Part shown: piece after piece, positions 25,777 to 34,880 of the stretch
Layout of the letters: each line of letters starts with the position of its first letter
Position numbering within the stretch: position 1 is the first letter of the stretch
Source of the DNA: Luteimonas terrae
GTDB lineage: Bacteria > Pseudomonadota > Gammaproteobacteria > Xanthomonadales > Xanthomonadaceae
Direction: 5' to 3'
DNA: 64,000 nt
Assembly: GCF_004358165.1 (NCBI RefSeq)
Contig: NZ_SMTG01000004.1
Coordinates: 496,001-560,000, forward strand
The notes under the pieces: generated by a model
What the model was told of the DNA's origin: nothing
Database searches by the model: none
The model's input: only the letters and a program-made list of their open reading frames with translations
Made by a program: the position numbers and the translations under genes

Positions 25777-27276
25777 ATGTCCAACGAATTCAAAGACGCC
25801 CGCAACGACGCCGGCCGAGATGCCAAGATCATGCAGGCCCCGCCTGTCACATCCCGGATCCACGACGCGATCATCGAGCCGGCGGACGACGCGCGGGCGA
25901 CCCTCCAGAGCGTCGCTGGCATCTCGGCTTCGACGTTCGCCCAGACGATCGAACGCACACAGATCAGCCGCTACCACACGGCGAACGGCTTTGGATTTGC
26001 TGCCGAGGATGCGCTTAATCTTAATGACCGTCTGGCTGGGAGGACAGTCATAGCAGCGGGGCAGAATGGGGTGCGCAATGGCGCCGATCGGATCGTCGAC
26101 GGTATCGCGTACCAGACCAAGTACTGCCGGAATGCACGTGCCACGGTGCGCTCACTGTTCGATCCGAAGACGGCGCTCTACCGGTACGGGGACATGAAGG
26201 CCGAAGTCCCACCGGAACAGTATGAACTCGCGGTTCGTCTCATGGAACGCCGCATCGCGCGTGGCCAAGTGCCAGGAGTGACCGATCCAAAGGACGCGGC
26301 GAACCTGATCAAAGCGGGTTCAATCACCCGGGCGCAGGCTGTCAAGATCGCTCGCGCAGGCACCATCGAAGGCCTGACCTATGACGCCAAGCTCAACGTG
26401 CTCAATGCAAGTTTCACGTGCACTCTTACGTTTCTGGTCAGCCTCGCGCAGCGCAAATGGGGTGGCGCCTCTGCACGGGAGTCTTTTGAAGGCGCGGTGC
26501 GTGATGCTTTGGCCTCCGGTCTGCTTTGTATGGGAACGGTCGTGGGGTCCGCGCAGTTGATGCGGACCCAGGGGGCGCGCGTACTGCGCGTCGGCATGCA
26601 CGATGGCGTCAAGGTTGCATGCCGCACCGAGGTCGGACGAAAGGTGGTCCATGCCGTAGCGAAGGCGAGCTTGAGGAAGGCGGTCTACGGCGGTGCTGCG
26701 ATCTCCCATGTGGCCAAGCTCGCGCGCTCGAACACCATCGCCAACGGTGTCACGACGGTCGCAATGTCGGTGCCCGATCTCTACCGAGCGACGATCAAGA
26801 AGAACATGTCGTGGGCACAGGTGGGGAAGAACGCTGTCATCAACGGGGCCGGCGTCGCCGGAGGTTCTCTAGGATGGTGGGGCGGCGCGACCGTGGGCTC
26901 GCTCGTCGGTACTTCGCTGGGACCGGTCGGAACGGCCGTGGGATTCGTCACAGGGGGCCTTATGGGCGCATTTGGCGTGGGCAGCGGCTCCTCATGGCTG
27001 GCATCAAAAGCGATGGATGGCGTCGTCGAGGACGATGCGGCCGAGGTGCTAGAGCGTATGCCGGAATGGCTCACGCCCCTAGTCCACGACTACCTGCTGA
27101 CCTCGCCCGAACTGGATGAGCTGTTGAAGACCGTGCGCCAGCATTGCACGCCCGAGTTCCTGCGCAGGCTCTTTGGCGGCCGCGCCGACGCGGCGCGACT
27201 GGTCTACGAGGAGTTCGAACCCGCCTGCTTTGCCATCGTAAGAAAGCGCGGCACCGTCACGCTTCGTGCAGTGTGA
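25777..27276 (+). CDS. Putative PD-(D/E)xK-like and glycine-zipper membrane protein
   Basis: 499 residues from ATG 25777, with AAAGGAGAG five bases upstream. Residues 100-125 read NGADRIVDGIAYQTKYC: D104/D108 and Q113-x-K115 match a D...QxK restriction-type nuclease core. The following part, with VPPEQYELAVRLM and AGTIEGLTYDA, belongs to a conserved uncharacterised family I have seen only as hypothetical proteins. Residues about 350-405 are a Gly-rich hydrophobic zipper (GGSLGWWGGATVGSLVG, GGLMGAFGVG) able to insert in a membrane. Preceded by the YaaW-like and 45-residue membrane genes. The nuclease assignment is motif-based only. Confidence 0.75.
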   Translation: MSNEFKDARNDAGRDAKIMQAPPVTSRIHDAIIEPADDARATLQSVAGISASTFAQTIERTQISRYHTANGFGFAAEDALNLNDRLAGRTVIAAGQNGVRNGADRIVDGIAYQTKYCRNARATVRSLFDPKTALYRYGDMKAEVPPEQYELAVRLMERRIARGQVPGVTDPKDAANLIKAGSITRAQAVKIARAGTIEGLTYDAKLNVLNASFTCTLTFLVSLAQRKWGGASARESFEGAVRDALASGLLCMGTVVGSAQLMRTQGARVLRVGMHDGVKVACRTEVGRKVVHAVAKASLRKAVYGGAAISHVAKLARSNTIANGVTTVAMSVPDLYRATIKKNMSWAQVGKNAVINGAGVAGGSLGWWGGATVGSLVGTSLGPVGTAVGFVTGGLMGAFGVGSGSSWLASKAMDGVVEDDAAEVLERMPEWLTPLVHDYLLTSPELDELLKTVRQHCTPEFLRRLFGGRADAARLVYEEFEPACFAIVRKRGTVTLRAV

Positions 27277-27304
27277 CGCGCGGCCGGCCCGCACTCCAAA
27301 AGCG

Positions 27305-27334
27305 GACCGACGCGGGCGGAGGCCAGCGTCGGTC
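27305..27334. terminator. Inverted repeat between convergent genes
   Basis: GACCGACGC (27305-27313) and GCGTCGGTC (27326-27334) form a perfect 9-bp stem with a 12-base loop between two converging genes. There is no T-run, so it is a weak intrinsic terminator or a transcript-stabilising hairpin. Confidence 0.5.
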
Positions 27335-28535
27335 ATGCGTATACGGCAGAGACCCCCAGCTCAGGGATCATGATCCGATTATCGATGCGCTCGTGCTTGA
27401 AGATACGGCGCTCGCTGACGGCGCGCTTGGTTCGATAGTCGATGAAGTTGTCGTTGCTGACCACGTAATCGTGCTCGTTGGAGGCAAGGTCGAGCACGAC
27501 CTCATCGGCCGCACCGTTGACGATGTGAACGATGGCATCACTGCCGATCGACTCACGCAACTTGGCTTCGTTGAACCCGCGCTTTCGGATCGATCCATCG
27601 AAAACGAAGATTGTCTTGGCCTGACGATCGAGGGAGCGGACCACAGCCTGAAGTGGCGCGACGCCAATGAAAGCCCCGCGACTGAAGCACAGGTTCATTC
27701 CGTCGAACACAAGCTTTTCGATCCGGCGGGAATGCCGCGTTGAGATTTGTTTCAACCGGTTTTTCAGCTTCTGGATGTCGCGAACTGAAGCTTCGATATC
27801 CCGTTGGAATACCTTGATCGCTTCGGCGGGACGGCTGTAGCCCAACTCGAGGCGGGCGCGGTCGTGGAGAAGGCGACGTTCGCGGCCGGAGCCCGCCAGT
27901 TCCAGTTCATTCTCGAGCTTCACCGCCTGCCTGGACTTGGCGTACGCAGCAGCATGACGGCGCTCCGCTGCCTCAAGGTCCTTCAGATACGGCCTTAGTT
28001 CCTCATCGAGGCAGCGGCACTGGGCTTCTAGTGCAGTGCACTCGGCCTCAAGGGCGTGGATGCGATCCGTCACGGCCTGCAAGCGCGCCTCCGCCGACAC
28101 CGGATCGAAATCCGCGCGCCATACAAGTGCGCTGTTGACCTGCTCCGAGAACGCCTTTGCCTTTTCGAGTGAGGCCTGTGCGATCTTGATTGCTTCGGTC
28201 AACTCGTCATGCGACCTGATCGCCGCGTCACGCCGCTGGAGAATGAGCTTGCGCTCGGCAGAGAACCAATGCAATGGGTTAAAACCGAACGAGGCCTGCT
28301 GTACGAGATTGGCGACGATCCTGTCCGCTTCCGTCAAGCGCGTTTGAAGATCCTTGAGTCGCTTCGTCCGTCCTGGCAGCACGGTAGCCGCCGCCTCGGC
28401 TTGCTTGCGCACATGTGCGACGTCGAACCGCTTGTAGCGCTGGCACTGCTGCAGAAGCGCATCGGCTTCCGCCCGCGCTTCCCCCAGTTCCACGATCAAT
28501 TTATCGAGCTTCACCCGATGCGGGTTGTAGTGCAT
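27333..28535 (-). CDS. Coiled-coil protein with C-terminal NYN/PIN-like RNase domain
   Basis: 400 residues; start ATG 28535 has AGGGGG about seven bases upstream. Residues 10-270 are almost continuous coiled coil. From about 272 a compact alpha/beta domain begins: KLVFDGMN (D278), FVFDGS (D313), ADEVVLDLAS (D344) and VVSNDNFIDYR (D362). These four spaced acidic residues are the metal-binding set of Zc3h12a/NYN-type PIN-like ribonucleases. The coiled coil probably drives oligomerisation or target sensing. It converges on the YaaW-like operon, with stops 57 bases apart. A toxin or defence RNase is plausible but inferred. Confidence 0.8.
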   Translation of the reverse strand: MHYNPHRVKLDKLIVELGEARAEADALLQQCQRYKRFDVAHVRKQAEAAATVLPGRTKRLKDLQTRLTEADRIVANLVQQASFGFNPLHWFSAERKLILQRRDAAIRSHDELTEAIKIAQASLEKAKAFSEQVNSALVWRADFDPVSAEARLQAVTDRIHALEAECTALEAQCRCLDEELRPYLKDLEAAERRHAAAYAKSRQAVKLENELELAGSGRERRLLHDRARLELGYSRPAEAIKVFQRDIEASVRDIQKLKNRLKQISTRHSRRIEKLVFDGMNLCFSRGAFIGVAPLQAVVRSLDRQAKTIFVFDGSIRKRGFNEAKLRESIGSDAIVHIVNGAADEVVLDLASNEHDYVVSNDNFIDYRTKRAVSERRIFKHERIDNRIMIPELGVSAVYA

Positions 28536-29080
28536 TAAGGGCCCCCTATCCGTCTTACTTCTAGCCGAAGCGTAATGCGCCGCTGTCGATCACGGAAGGA
28601 CGACGCATCCACGCCATTGCGCTCAAGGCGTGGTTAAACAAGTCAGGCTGACGCACAGTGCACCATTCGCCCGAATGGCCCACTCGATTCGACAGGTTCT
28701 CGCCCGACCTTCCGGCATCACGAGCGAATCGACCTCGCTAGCCACGTGTCGAACGGCTCGTGTCGCCTCCCGACGAGGCGGCTGTCATCGCCGCTCCTGC
28801 GCTCACAGCAGAAGATCTCAGAGACATCCGGAGCTTGATTGCCTAATGGCGCTTTACGGTGCGTTGGACTTCGCTAGGCGGGAGGTTCATTTGCCTGAGA
28901 GCCGGTGCGTCGAAGCCGCAGAGTAACGCCATCCCCACCTTCACCCACGCTGCCCAGCCGGACTGAGGGCATTGGATTCTGATTATTGTTGGATCCTTGG
29001 GCCTGGCCGGGGCGTTAGCGTCCACCGCGGAGTTCGTGCGAGCACGCTACAACGCGGCCGATTGCGTGTTCTGGGCGCAG
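28536..29080. other. Intergenic region, no gene recognised
   Basis: 545 bases. Short frames on both strands have no protein-like pattern. The first part must hold the NYN gene promoter. The rest looks like decayed island DNA. Confidence 0.45.
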
Positions 29081-30034
29081 TTATCCCGCGTCGGTAGATT
29101 CAGGAAGGTCAAAGGTAAGCGTTGTGCGCATCGTTCCGGATTTCCTGGGACAACCTCCAACCAGGCCGGGATCAACCTTCCATTTCCTCGCTGCTTCAGC
29201 AGCCGCACGATCGAGATCTCGGTTCCGACTAGAACCTACGACAGCCACACCACTCACTTGACCGTCGCCGTCGTACTCGAGTTCCACCTCGACCTTACCC
29301 GAAACGCCGGCTCTAGCCGCTGCTGGTGGATAGCGCGGCGACACCACTTCTACAATTTGGGGCTCGCGGTCAGGCTGCCCGAGCGTGGCTGTGCAGCGAG
29401 ACGCAGCTTCTGCCTCTTCTTCAGCTAAGAGTTCAGCGCGTGCAGCATCTTCCGCAGCGGCATTGATCGACTCGATACGCGCTCGGTGTTCTCGTTGAGC
29501 TTCATGGTTCGACGAAGCGATTTGGTTAGCGGAGTTCTGACCAGGTACTTGACTTCCAGTGACGGGTGATCGAGCGGCAGTTGTGTCGTCTCCCGTCCGA
29601 TCATCAGATTCGTCCGTAGCTGTTGCGGGATACGTGGATGCAGACGATCCGGAACCGTCGGTCGTTACGGCTTGCTGATTGCGACAAGCCGCATACACGC
29701 TTTCTGAGAAAAGCTTGGCATTGTTCATTTCTGGAAAATCAACGCGAGCCTTCCTGACGAGACCGGGATCTGCAAAGGCAGCCTCAACAATGCGCCGCCC
29801 GTACTCGGCTGGAATGGGTCCAGAACTGGTTGCAGACTGGACTTGTGCCAACAGTTCGATTCTTTGGACGCCTTCCATACGTGCCATCGCAACGTCCCAC
29901 GCCATCCCCTTAACCCCGACGCAGTCGATGGGCTGGCTCGCACCTGGCGAGCTGCCTCCTTGGCCGCAAGACGATAGAAGCAACGCAGTACAGAACATCA
30001 TAACAACAGGCAACCAGCATCCAACCACCTTCAT
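29081..30034 (-). CDS. Lipoprotein with TonB C-terminal-like domain
   Basis: 317 residues from ATG 30034, with GGGGA eight bases upstream; an ATG at 30064 is less well supported. Signal peptide with lipobox LLLSSC, cysteine near residue 23. The middle is Ser/Thr-rich then charged helical (RAELLAEEEAEAASR). The C-terminal 90 residues match the TonB_C fold: VSPRYPPAAARAGVSGKVEVE, then WKVDPG. No TonB membrane anchor, ExbB or ExbD nearby, so it is unlikely to be a canonical energy transducer. It may bind envelope partners. Confidence 0.8.
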   Translation of the reverse strand: MKVVGCWLPVVMMFCTALLLSSCGQGGSSPGASQPIDCVGVKGMAWDVAMARMEGVQRIELLAQVQSATSSGPIPAEYGRRIVEAAFADPGLVRKARVDFPEMNNAKLFSESVYAACRNQQAVTTDGSGSSASTYPATATDESDDRTGDDTTAARSPVTGSQVPGQNSANQIASSNHEAQREHRARIESINAAAEDAARAELLAEEEAEAASRCTATLGQPDREPQIVEVVSPRYPPAAARAGVSGKVEVELEYDGDGQVSGVAVVGSSRNRDLDRAAAEAARKWKVDPGLVGGCPRKSGTMRTTLTFDLPESTDAG

Positions 30035-30204
30035 TCGTCGAGTCCCCAATCTCATAATGATCATTCTAGAAAAAGCATGCCAAGGCTTCCCACGCCTTGA
30101 CAGCGTGATGGTATAGCAGCTCTCGAAGCACGAGCATCCCTATGAAGTTGGCGGCCTTGTAATATTCTTCACGACATTACGGCACGTGCGTTGCACTTCC
30201 ATAA

Positions 30205-31383
30205 ATGCGCAAGAATGGGCGCAACACACATACTCGCTTGCCGCTGCTCATCGCCATGCTTTTCGCACTCCACATTGAAGTGGCCCACAAGCTGGTGGGC
30301 ATGGCCCCCGCGGCGTTCTTCGAGTACGCGACCGGGCTGAACCACATGCTCTATCGCCGGGGCCGCGGCTACGCAGCCCTCATGGCCAATCGTGAGCAAG
30401 TCGAAGCGCATTCCGACTCCTTACTGCTGCGCATGCTCCAGAAGCGCGGCGTGCCCGATGCCGAGTTCCGCGGGTTCAAGGAAAACATCCCCCAGGGGCA
30501 TTCGGCACTCATGGTCTACGGGATGGGATTGCTCGACGCGCACAGCACGTCCGCCACCCGCGAGCTGGTCGCCATGTTCGATGCGTCAGACGAGCGGCTC
30601 TGCCAGCTGGATAACACGGACGTGCCTGGCTTCCTCGACGAAATCGGGCCAGAGTCCGAGCTGGGGCCTGCCTACTGCGCCCCGTTGGCGGTGGGTGGCA
30701 TCCGAGGCCCTACGTTGGAGCTGTCCGCGCCTGAGCGGGCCGCCTTCGATCTCGCTTTGAACCGTCGCGCCCACATGGCGCTGTCGTTCTTGGCGGCTGT
30801 GGACCATGAAATCGGGCATTGGATTAGCCGCACGAAGCTTGCCGATGCCATGGGGGGCCTCCCCAGATTTGCGGTGCTGTTGGTACCACCCGGCCCGCCC
30901 GATCGGCGTCGCCATACGCCGGCCGATCCGGCCGCGCGTCTCGTCGATTTCATCGGCGCGGTGGGCCACTTCGCGCGCGAAGGTCGCTGGCCTGAGCGCC
31001 CGATCTCGATCGCGGACATGGGTGCCCAGGCAGATCGCTCAGGGATACGGGGTGGTGAGAGCGACCGGTTCATTCGAGCCCTCAGAAGTGGCAAGGACCC
31101 ACTGACTCGAAAGTCGTTCAGGACCCTGGTCCACACCCAACTTTGGACACCAGAAGCCAAGGCATCCGACCTCGACGATCAAGCAGACCTGCTTGAAACC
31201 TACTTGGTGGCCACTCTCCTGTTGAACCTGCTCCTGCCAGATCACCCAACCGCCGTGGGCCACCTGGACCGCATGGGCTGGCGGGAGGCCTACCTGGGAT
31301 GGTGGGCGCGGCATCAACACCGCTACCCACCCCCGGCCCCGTCGACAGGGTCCCTGCCCCCAGCTTGGCTGATCGACCCTTAG
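30205..31383 (+). CDS. Hypothetical protein with HEIGH motif
   Basis: 392 residues; no family recognised. AVDHEIGHWIS (HEIGH at 201-205) matches the HExxH zinc-metallopeptidase pattern, but there is no clear third ligand or signal peptide. DLLETYLVATLLLNLLLP near residue 335 could be a membrane or buried helix. It lacks a clear ribosome binding site. Its stop abuts the stop of the 54-residue gene on the other strand. Confidence 0.68.
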   Translation: MRKNGRNTHTRLPLLIAMLFALHIEVAHKLVGMAPAAFFEYATGLNHMLYRRGRGYAALMANREQVEAHSDSLLLRMLQKRGVPDAEFRGFKENIPQGHSALMVYGMGLLDAHSTSATRELVAMFDASDERLCQLDNTDVPGFLDEIGPESELGPAYCAPLAVGGIRGPTLELSAPERAAFDLALNRRAHMALSFLAAVDHEIGHWISRTKLADAMGGLPRFAVLLVPPGPPDRRRHTPADPAARLVDFIGAVGHFAREGRWPERPISIADMGAQADRSGIRGGESDRFIRALRSGKDPLTRKSFRTLVHTQLWTPEAKASDLDDQADLLETYLVATLLLNLLLPDHPTAVGHLDRMGWREAYLGWWARHQHRYPPPAPSTGSLPPAWLIDP

Positions 31384-31548
31384 TTAGCGCTTCGCAGGAG
31401 CGTTGCTGCGGTTGCCGCCCGATGGCACGCCGGTCTTGGTCGACGGCCAGCCCCCCGCATTCCCCTGCCCCCGAGCACCACCGGCAGTCGAGCCACCCTT
31501 CGAGCCACCACCGGCCTTGCCAGCCGAGCCGCTATTACCCTTTGCCAT
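31384..31548 (-). CDS. 54-residue Gly/Ser/Lys-rich small protein
   Basis: Encodes MAKGNSGSAGKAGGGSKGG followed by NAGGWPSTKTGVPSGGNRSN. It resembles small disordered basic proteins with a WPSTTGNPSGGGR-type tail common in Proteobacteria and their islands. Start ATG 31548 has GAGGA seven bases upstream. It is basic and glycine-rich, so nucleic-acid binding is conceivable, but no function is established. It lies downstream of the H-NS-like gene on the same strand. Confidence 0.72.
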   Translation of the reverse strand: MAKGNSGSAGKAGGGSKGGSTAGGARGQGNAGGWPSTKTGVPSGGNRSNAPAKR

Positions 31549-31660
31549 GTTCGTGTCCTCGTAAGCCCCACATGGGGCACGGAAAGCTTGAACGTTGGCG
31601 CGCGCCGCATAAGCCCCAAAAATTCACAGGTGGGGCATAGCGCTGGTGCTGGGAAAGGAC

Positions 31661-32080
31661 TTAGGCAGCGCCCGCTTTGTAGACGGTCCGCTTCCCCACG
31701 GCGGCCTGCTTCTTGGCCGTGGGCTTGGCCAGACCTGGGATGAGGAAGTCGGCCGCCTGGTGGCCGCGTTTCACCTTCGCGGCCAGCCATCGGGGTTGGC
31801 TCCCTCGACCCGACCAGGTATTGCGGCGGTTCTCGGGGTCGCGGTACTTCGCAGCCACTTTCGGCAGCTTTCGCGCGGCGCGCCTCTTCGGCCTGGCCGG
31901 CTCAGGTGCGGTGCCCAGCAGATCTCCGATCGCGTAGCCCTGCGACGCTGCGAAACGTGTGAGGTCGCGCCGAACATCTGCGATGGGGCGGCGTTTGCTG
32001 ACCACCTTCAATCGTTGTTCGGCGATTTTGATCAGCTGCGTCAGCTCAGCCAGGGAAAAGTGATCAAGTGCGAACTTCAT
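31661..32080 (-). CDS. H-NS-family nucleoid-associated protein
   Basis: 139 residues from ATG 32080 (GAGG eight bases upstream; ATG 32086 sits too close to it). Short N-terminal oligomerisation helix, basic linker, then the H-NS C-terminal DNA-binding signature YRDPENRRNTWSGRGSQPRW. A basic lysine/alanine tail follows. H-NS proteins on islands commonly silence AT-rich foreign genes, which would suit this region. It sits 22 bases downstream of the helicase gene stop and is probably cotranscribed. Confidence 0.88.
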   Translation of the reverse strand: MKFALDHFSLAELTQLIKIAEQRLKVVSKRRPIADVRRDLTRFAASQGYAIGDLLGTAPEPARPKRRAARKLPKVAAKYRDPENRRNTWSGRGSQPRWLAAKVKRGHQAADFLIPGLAKPTAKKQAAVGKRTVYKAGAA

Positions 32081-32102
32081 GGTCATAACCTCAGGCTGAT
32101 CT

Positions 32103-34811
32103 TCAATGACGAACCGTCAGGTTCGCGGTGGCGCGGCATCCATCACGGTAGCGCGAACAGCCGAGAAACGGACCGTTCGATCCATTCCGCTGCTGGAGGT
32201 TGCCCTTCTTGCAGATGGGGCACCGATCACCTGCCGACACTGGCGTGGTGATGCGTTGGGATGTGGCGGGCTGGGTTCGCCGTGTAGCCCCATCCTCAAT
32301 GTTGCGTTTGTAGTCGCAGGCCGGGAAGCGACTGCAGGACAGAAAGGGGCCGTATCGCCCATCCCGCTGCGTCAGGACGCCAGCGCTACATTTCGGGCAG
32401 GCCTCCAATGCCTCTCCGTCGATGGGCTGAATCTCCAGCCCATTCTTCTTGCCTAGCTCCACCAGGAATTGCGAGGGCTGGCATAGCACCGTGTAGAAGC
32501 GCACCTGCTTGCGCGCGCGCGTCATGGCCACGTAGAACAGCCGGCGTTCTTCGGCGAAGGGATACGGATCGGGCACGGGCATGGCCAGCTGCAGCGCCGG
32601 GTCGTCCTGGATCTGACTGGGAAAGCCCATCGTGCCTTGTACGACGTTGAGAACGAACACGTACTCGGCTTCAAGGCCCTTGGATCCGTGCGCGGTCCGA
32701 TATTCGATCGACAGGCGCTCAGCGAACTGGCGCTGCCACGCCTTCAGGCCGGCAGGCTCGTCGTTGCGATATCGCCCCAACAGCATCACGGTCATGCGCG
32801 TGCCCTTGGCGGGCGTAAGCTTTCCATCCACTAGCAGCTCATGCATGTGAGCCAGCTGCTTTTCAACGTACGGCGCGATGTTCGCTTGATCCGCGAACCC
32901 ATAGGCCAGCATGGGCGTCTTAGTCAGCGGATTGGTCGTCTTGACCTTCTTTTTGATCTGGGCCGGGTTGGCTTGAACGAACTGACTGGACACGTCGCAC
33001 AGGCTTTGCGGACACCGGAAAGTTGTGGTGAGCGACAAGCGTGTGGCGTGCTCGAACGTCTTCTCGAACTCGGTCATCACCGTGATATCTGACCCAGCGA
33101 AACGATTGATGCCCTGCCAGTCGTCGCCCACCACACACAAATGCGCGGGGGGACTGGCCTGGCCCGACAGCGCTTTCAACAGTCGGATGCGGGCGCGCGA
33201 GCTGTCTTGGAACTCGTCGGCCAGGATCAAGGTGTAGGGGCTCTTGTAGGCCCCGGACTCCACGTGGCCGGCCGCGAGGATCAACATGTCCTCGAAGTCG
33301 ATGAAGCCGCCGCTCTTGAGGCGCCTTTCCCACTCCGCGGCTATGCGCTCGTAGATGGCCAGGTACATCCGCAGGCGTGCGCCGAACCCATCTTCTGATT
33401 GTTCGGCAAGCGCGTCGACCAGGTTCCGGTGGGTCAGCCCGTTGTTCTTCACGTGCTGCTGGAACACACGGAACGATCGGGCCAGATCCTGCTCGTGGAC
33501 CGGCGCAAGACCCGTGGCCTCCTTGTTCGGATCGAAGACCGGCTGGATGCCCGCCTTGATCAGCGCTTGCTCTAGCGCCGGGATCGCCTCGCCGGTCTTC
33601 AGCCCATGCGAGGTGGTCTCGAAAAGCGCCGTCCCCTTCTCTTTGTGGATTTTCCGCTTCCACCTCACACCCTCCAGGTAGTCCCCGAAATGCTTAGGGG
33701 CCTGCCCTTTTTCGTTCAGTGCGAAATGCTCGTGGTAGAGCTTGCCTTCGGGGTAGTAGAAGTCGGGAAAGTACTGCCGATGGTGGGTGGTTGCGGTGTC
33801 GTGTTCGTAGGGTTGCTCGTACACATAGTTCACACCGTTGTAGAACAGCCAGTCGGCGATCGTGCGCTCTTCCTTGCTCTTGACCACTTCGCCGCGTGCT
33901 GTCCGAAAACCTCGAACGCCGTTGCCGTAGGCATCGGGCACGTCCGGCTCGTTCCACTTTCCGACATCGCGCGCGTAGACCACGCGGAACAGATCCCAGT
34001 CTCGCTTGAAAGTCTTGTCCTGCTCGGACAGCGTCCGAATGATGTCGCCAACCTCGCGGACATCCCCACCTGGATTACTGGGATCTACCCAGGGCGCAAG
34101 CGCCGGCTTCTTACCGGTGGCCTTGGCGATGACATCGATGCCGAACGCATGGAAGGTGTTCGAGCGCACCTTCTCGACCTGAGGCACGCCCTTCAACTGC
34201 TGCGCGATCCGCTGGCCGACTTCTTCTGCCGTGGCCTTGTTGAATGCCAGCAGCAGAATTTGATCGGGCGTGGCCAGACCTTGGTGGAGGGCGTAGCCCG
34301 TCTTGGCCACCATCGTCGACGTTTTGCCGGAGCCAGCCGCGGCCACCACCATCACCGCGTCATCCATGCAGATACACGCATGGATCTGTTCGTCGGTCAG
34401 TGGGTTCTTCTCGACCTTCGCGAAGAAGTCGCCGCGCTTGAGCCTCACCAGAATGGTGTGCTGCGTATTCGCCTTGTCGAACTGGTTGCGCAGTGTCGTC
34501 AGAGGCGAGTCATCGCCTACCGCCTGCTTCCAGCTTTTCGTTTGGTGCTTGGGCGCGGGGTTGGACGCCAGGAAGCGGCTGGCTGTGCCCTTAGGGATCC
34601 ATCGCACAGAACCTGTGCCGGCGTATCGCGTGGCGGCGTCGATCCACTCGCGGTACGCCGCGTCGAACGCTGCCTGCCAGCGGGCCGCATTCGCTCGAGC
34701 CTCTTCGGCCACCTTCGGATCGACCGGCGGCGTGGGCGGTGCTTTCGGGGTTTTGTTGCCAAAAATGGTCCCAATGAGCCAGAGCAGCCCAATGACGATC
34801 AGAAACTCCAT
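32103..34811 (-). CDS. UvrD/HelIV-like helicase with PD-(D/E)xK-like insertion and zinc fingers
   Basis: 902 residues. Order: N-terminal membrane helix (3-18), helicase 1A with Walker A AAAGSGKT (157-164), an inserted segment at about 305-365 with KSKEERTIADWLF, PDF (349-351) and EHF resembling a restriction-type nuclease, then ADEFQDSS, VVGDDWQGINRFAG, the HGSKGLEAEYVF motif V and MTRARKQVR motif VI. The C-terminus has two topoisomerase-I-type fingers, each starting CPxC and containing GPFL(S/G)CSR. E. coli HelIV (684 residues) lacks the fingers. A membrane-tethered helicase-nuclease acting on invading DNA is plausible but inferred. Confidence 0.88.
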   Translation of the reverse strand: MEFLIVIGLLWLIGTIFGNKTPKAPPTPPVDPKVAEEARANAARWQAAFDAAYREWIDAATRYAGTGSVRWIPKGTASRFLASNPAPKHQTKSWKQAVGDDSPLTTLRNQFDKANTQHTILVRLKRGDFFAKVEKNPLTDEQIHACICMDDAVMVVAAAGSGKTSTMVAKTGYALHQGLATPDQILLLAFNKATAEEVGQRIAQQLKGVPQVEKVRSNTFHAFGIDVIAKATGKKPALAPWVDPSNPGGDVREVGDIIRTLSEQDKTFKRDWDLFRVVYARDVGKWNEPDVPDAYGNGVRGFRTARGEVVKSKEERTIADWLFYNGVNYVYEQPYEHDTATTHHRQYFPDFYYPEGKLYHEHFALNEKGQAPKHFGDYLEGVRWKRKIHKEKGTALFETTSHGLKTGEAIPALEQALIKAGIQPVFDPNKEATGLAPVHEQDLARSFRVFQQHVKNNGLTHRNLVDALAEQSEDGFGARLRMYLAIYERIAAEWERRLKSGGFIDFEDMLILAAGHVESGAYKSPYTLILADEFQDSSRARIRLLKALSGQASPPAHLCVVGDDWQGINRFAGSDITVMTEFEKTFEHATRLSLTTTFRCPQSLCDVSSQFVQANPAQIKKKVKTTNPLTKTPMLAYGFADQANIAPYVEKQLAHMHELLVDGKLTPAKGTRMTVMLLGRYRNDEPAGLKAWQRQFAERLSIEYRTAHGSKGLEAEYVFVLNVVQGTMGFPSQIQDDPALQLAMPVPDPYPFAEERRLFYVAMTRARKQVRFYTVLCQPSQFLVELGKKNGLEIQPIDGEALEACPKCSAGVLTQRDGRYGPFLSCSRFPACDYKRNIEDGATRRTQPATSQRITTPVSAGDRCPICKKGNLQQRNGSNGPFLGCSRYRDGCRATANLTVRH

Positions 34812-34880
34812 ATCCCCAAACCCAGTCCCGTGGCCCCCGGCTCCTTGGGGTCATATTGCCACGCAGGCGGCAGACTGGGC

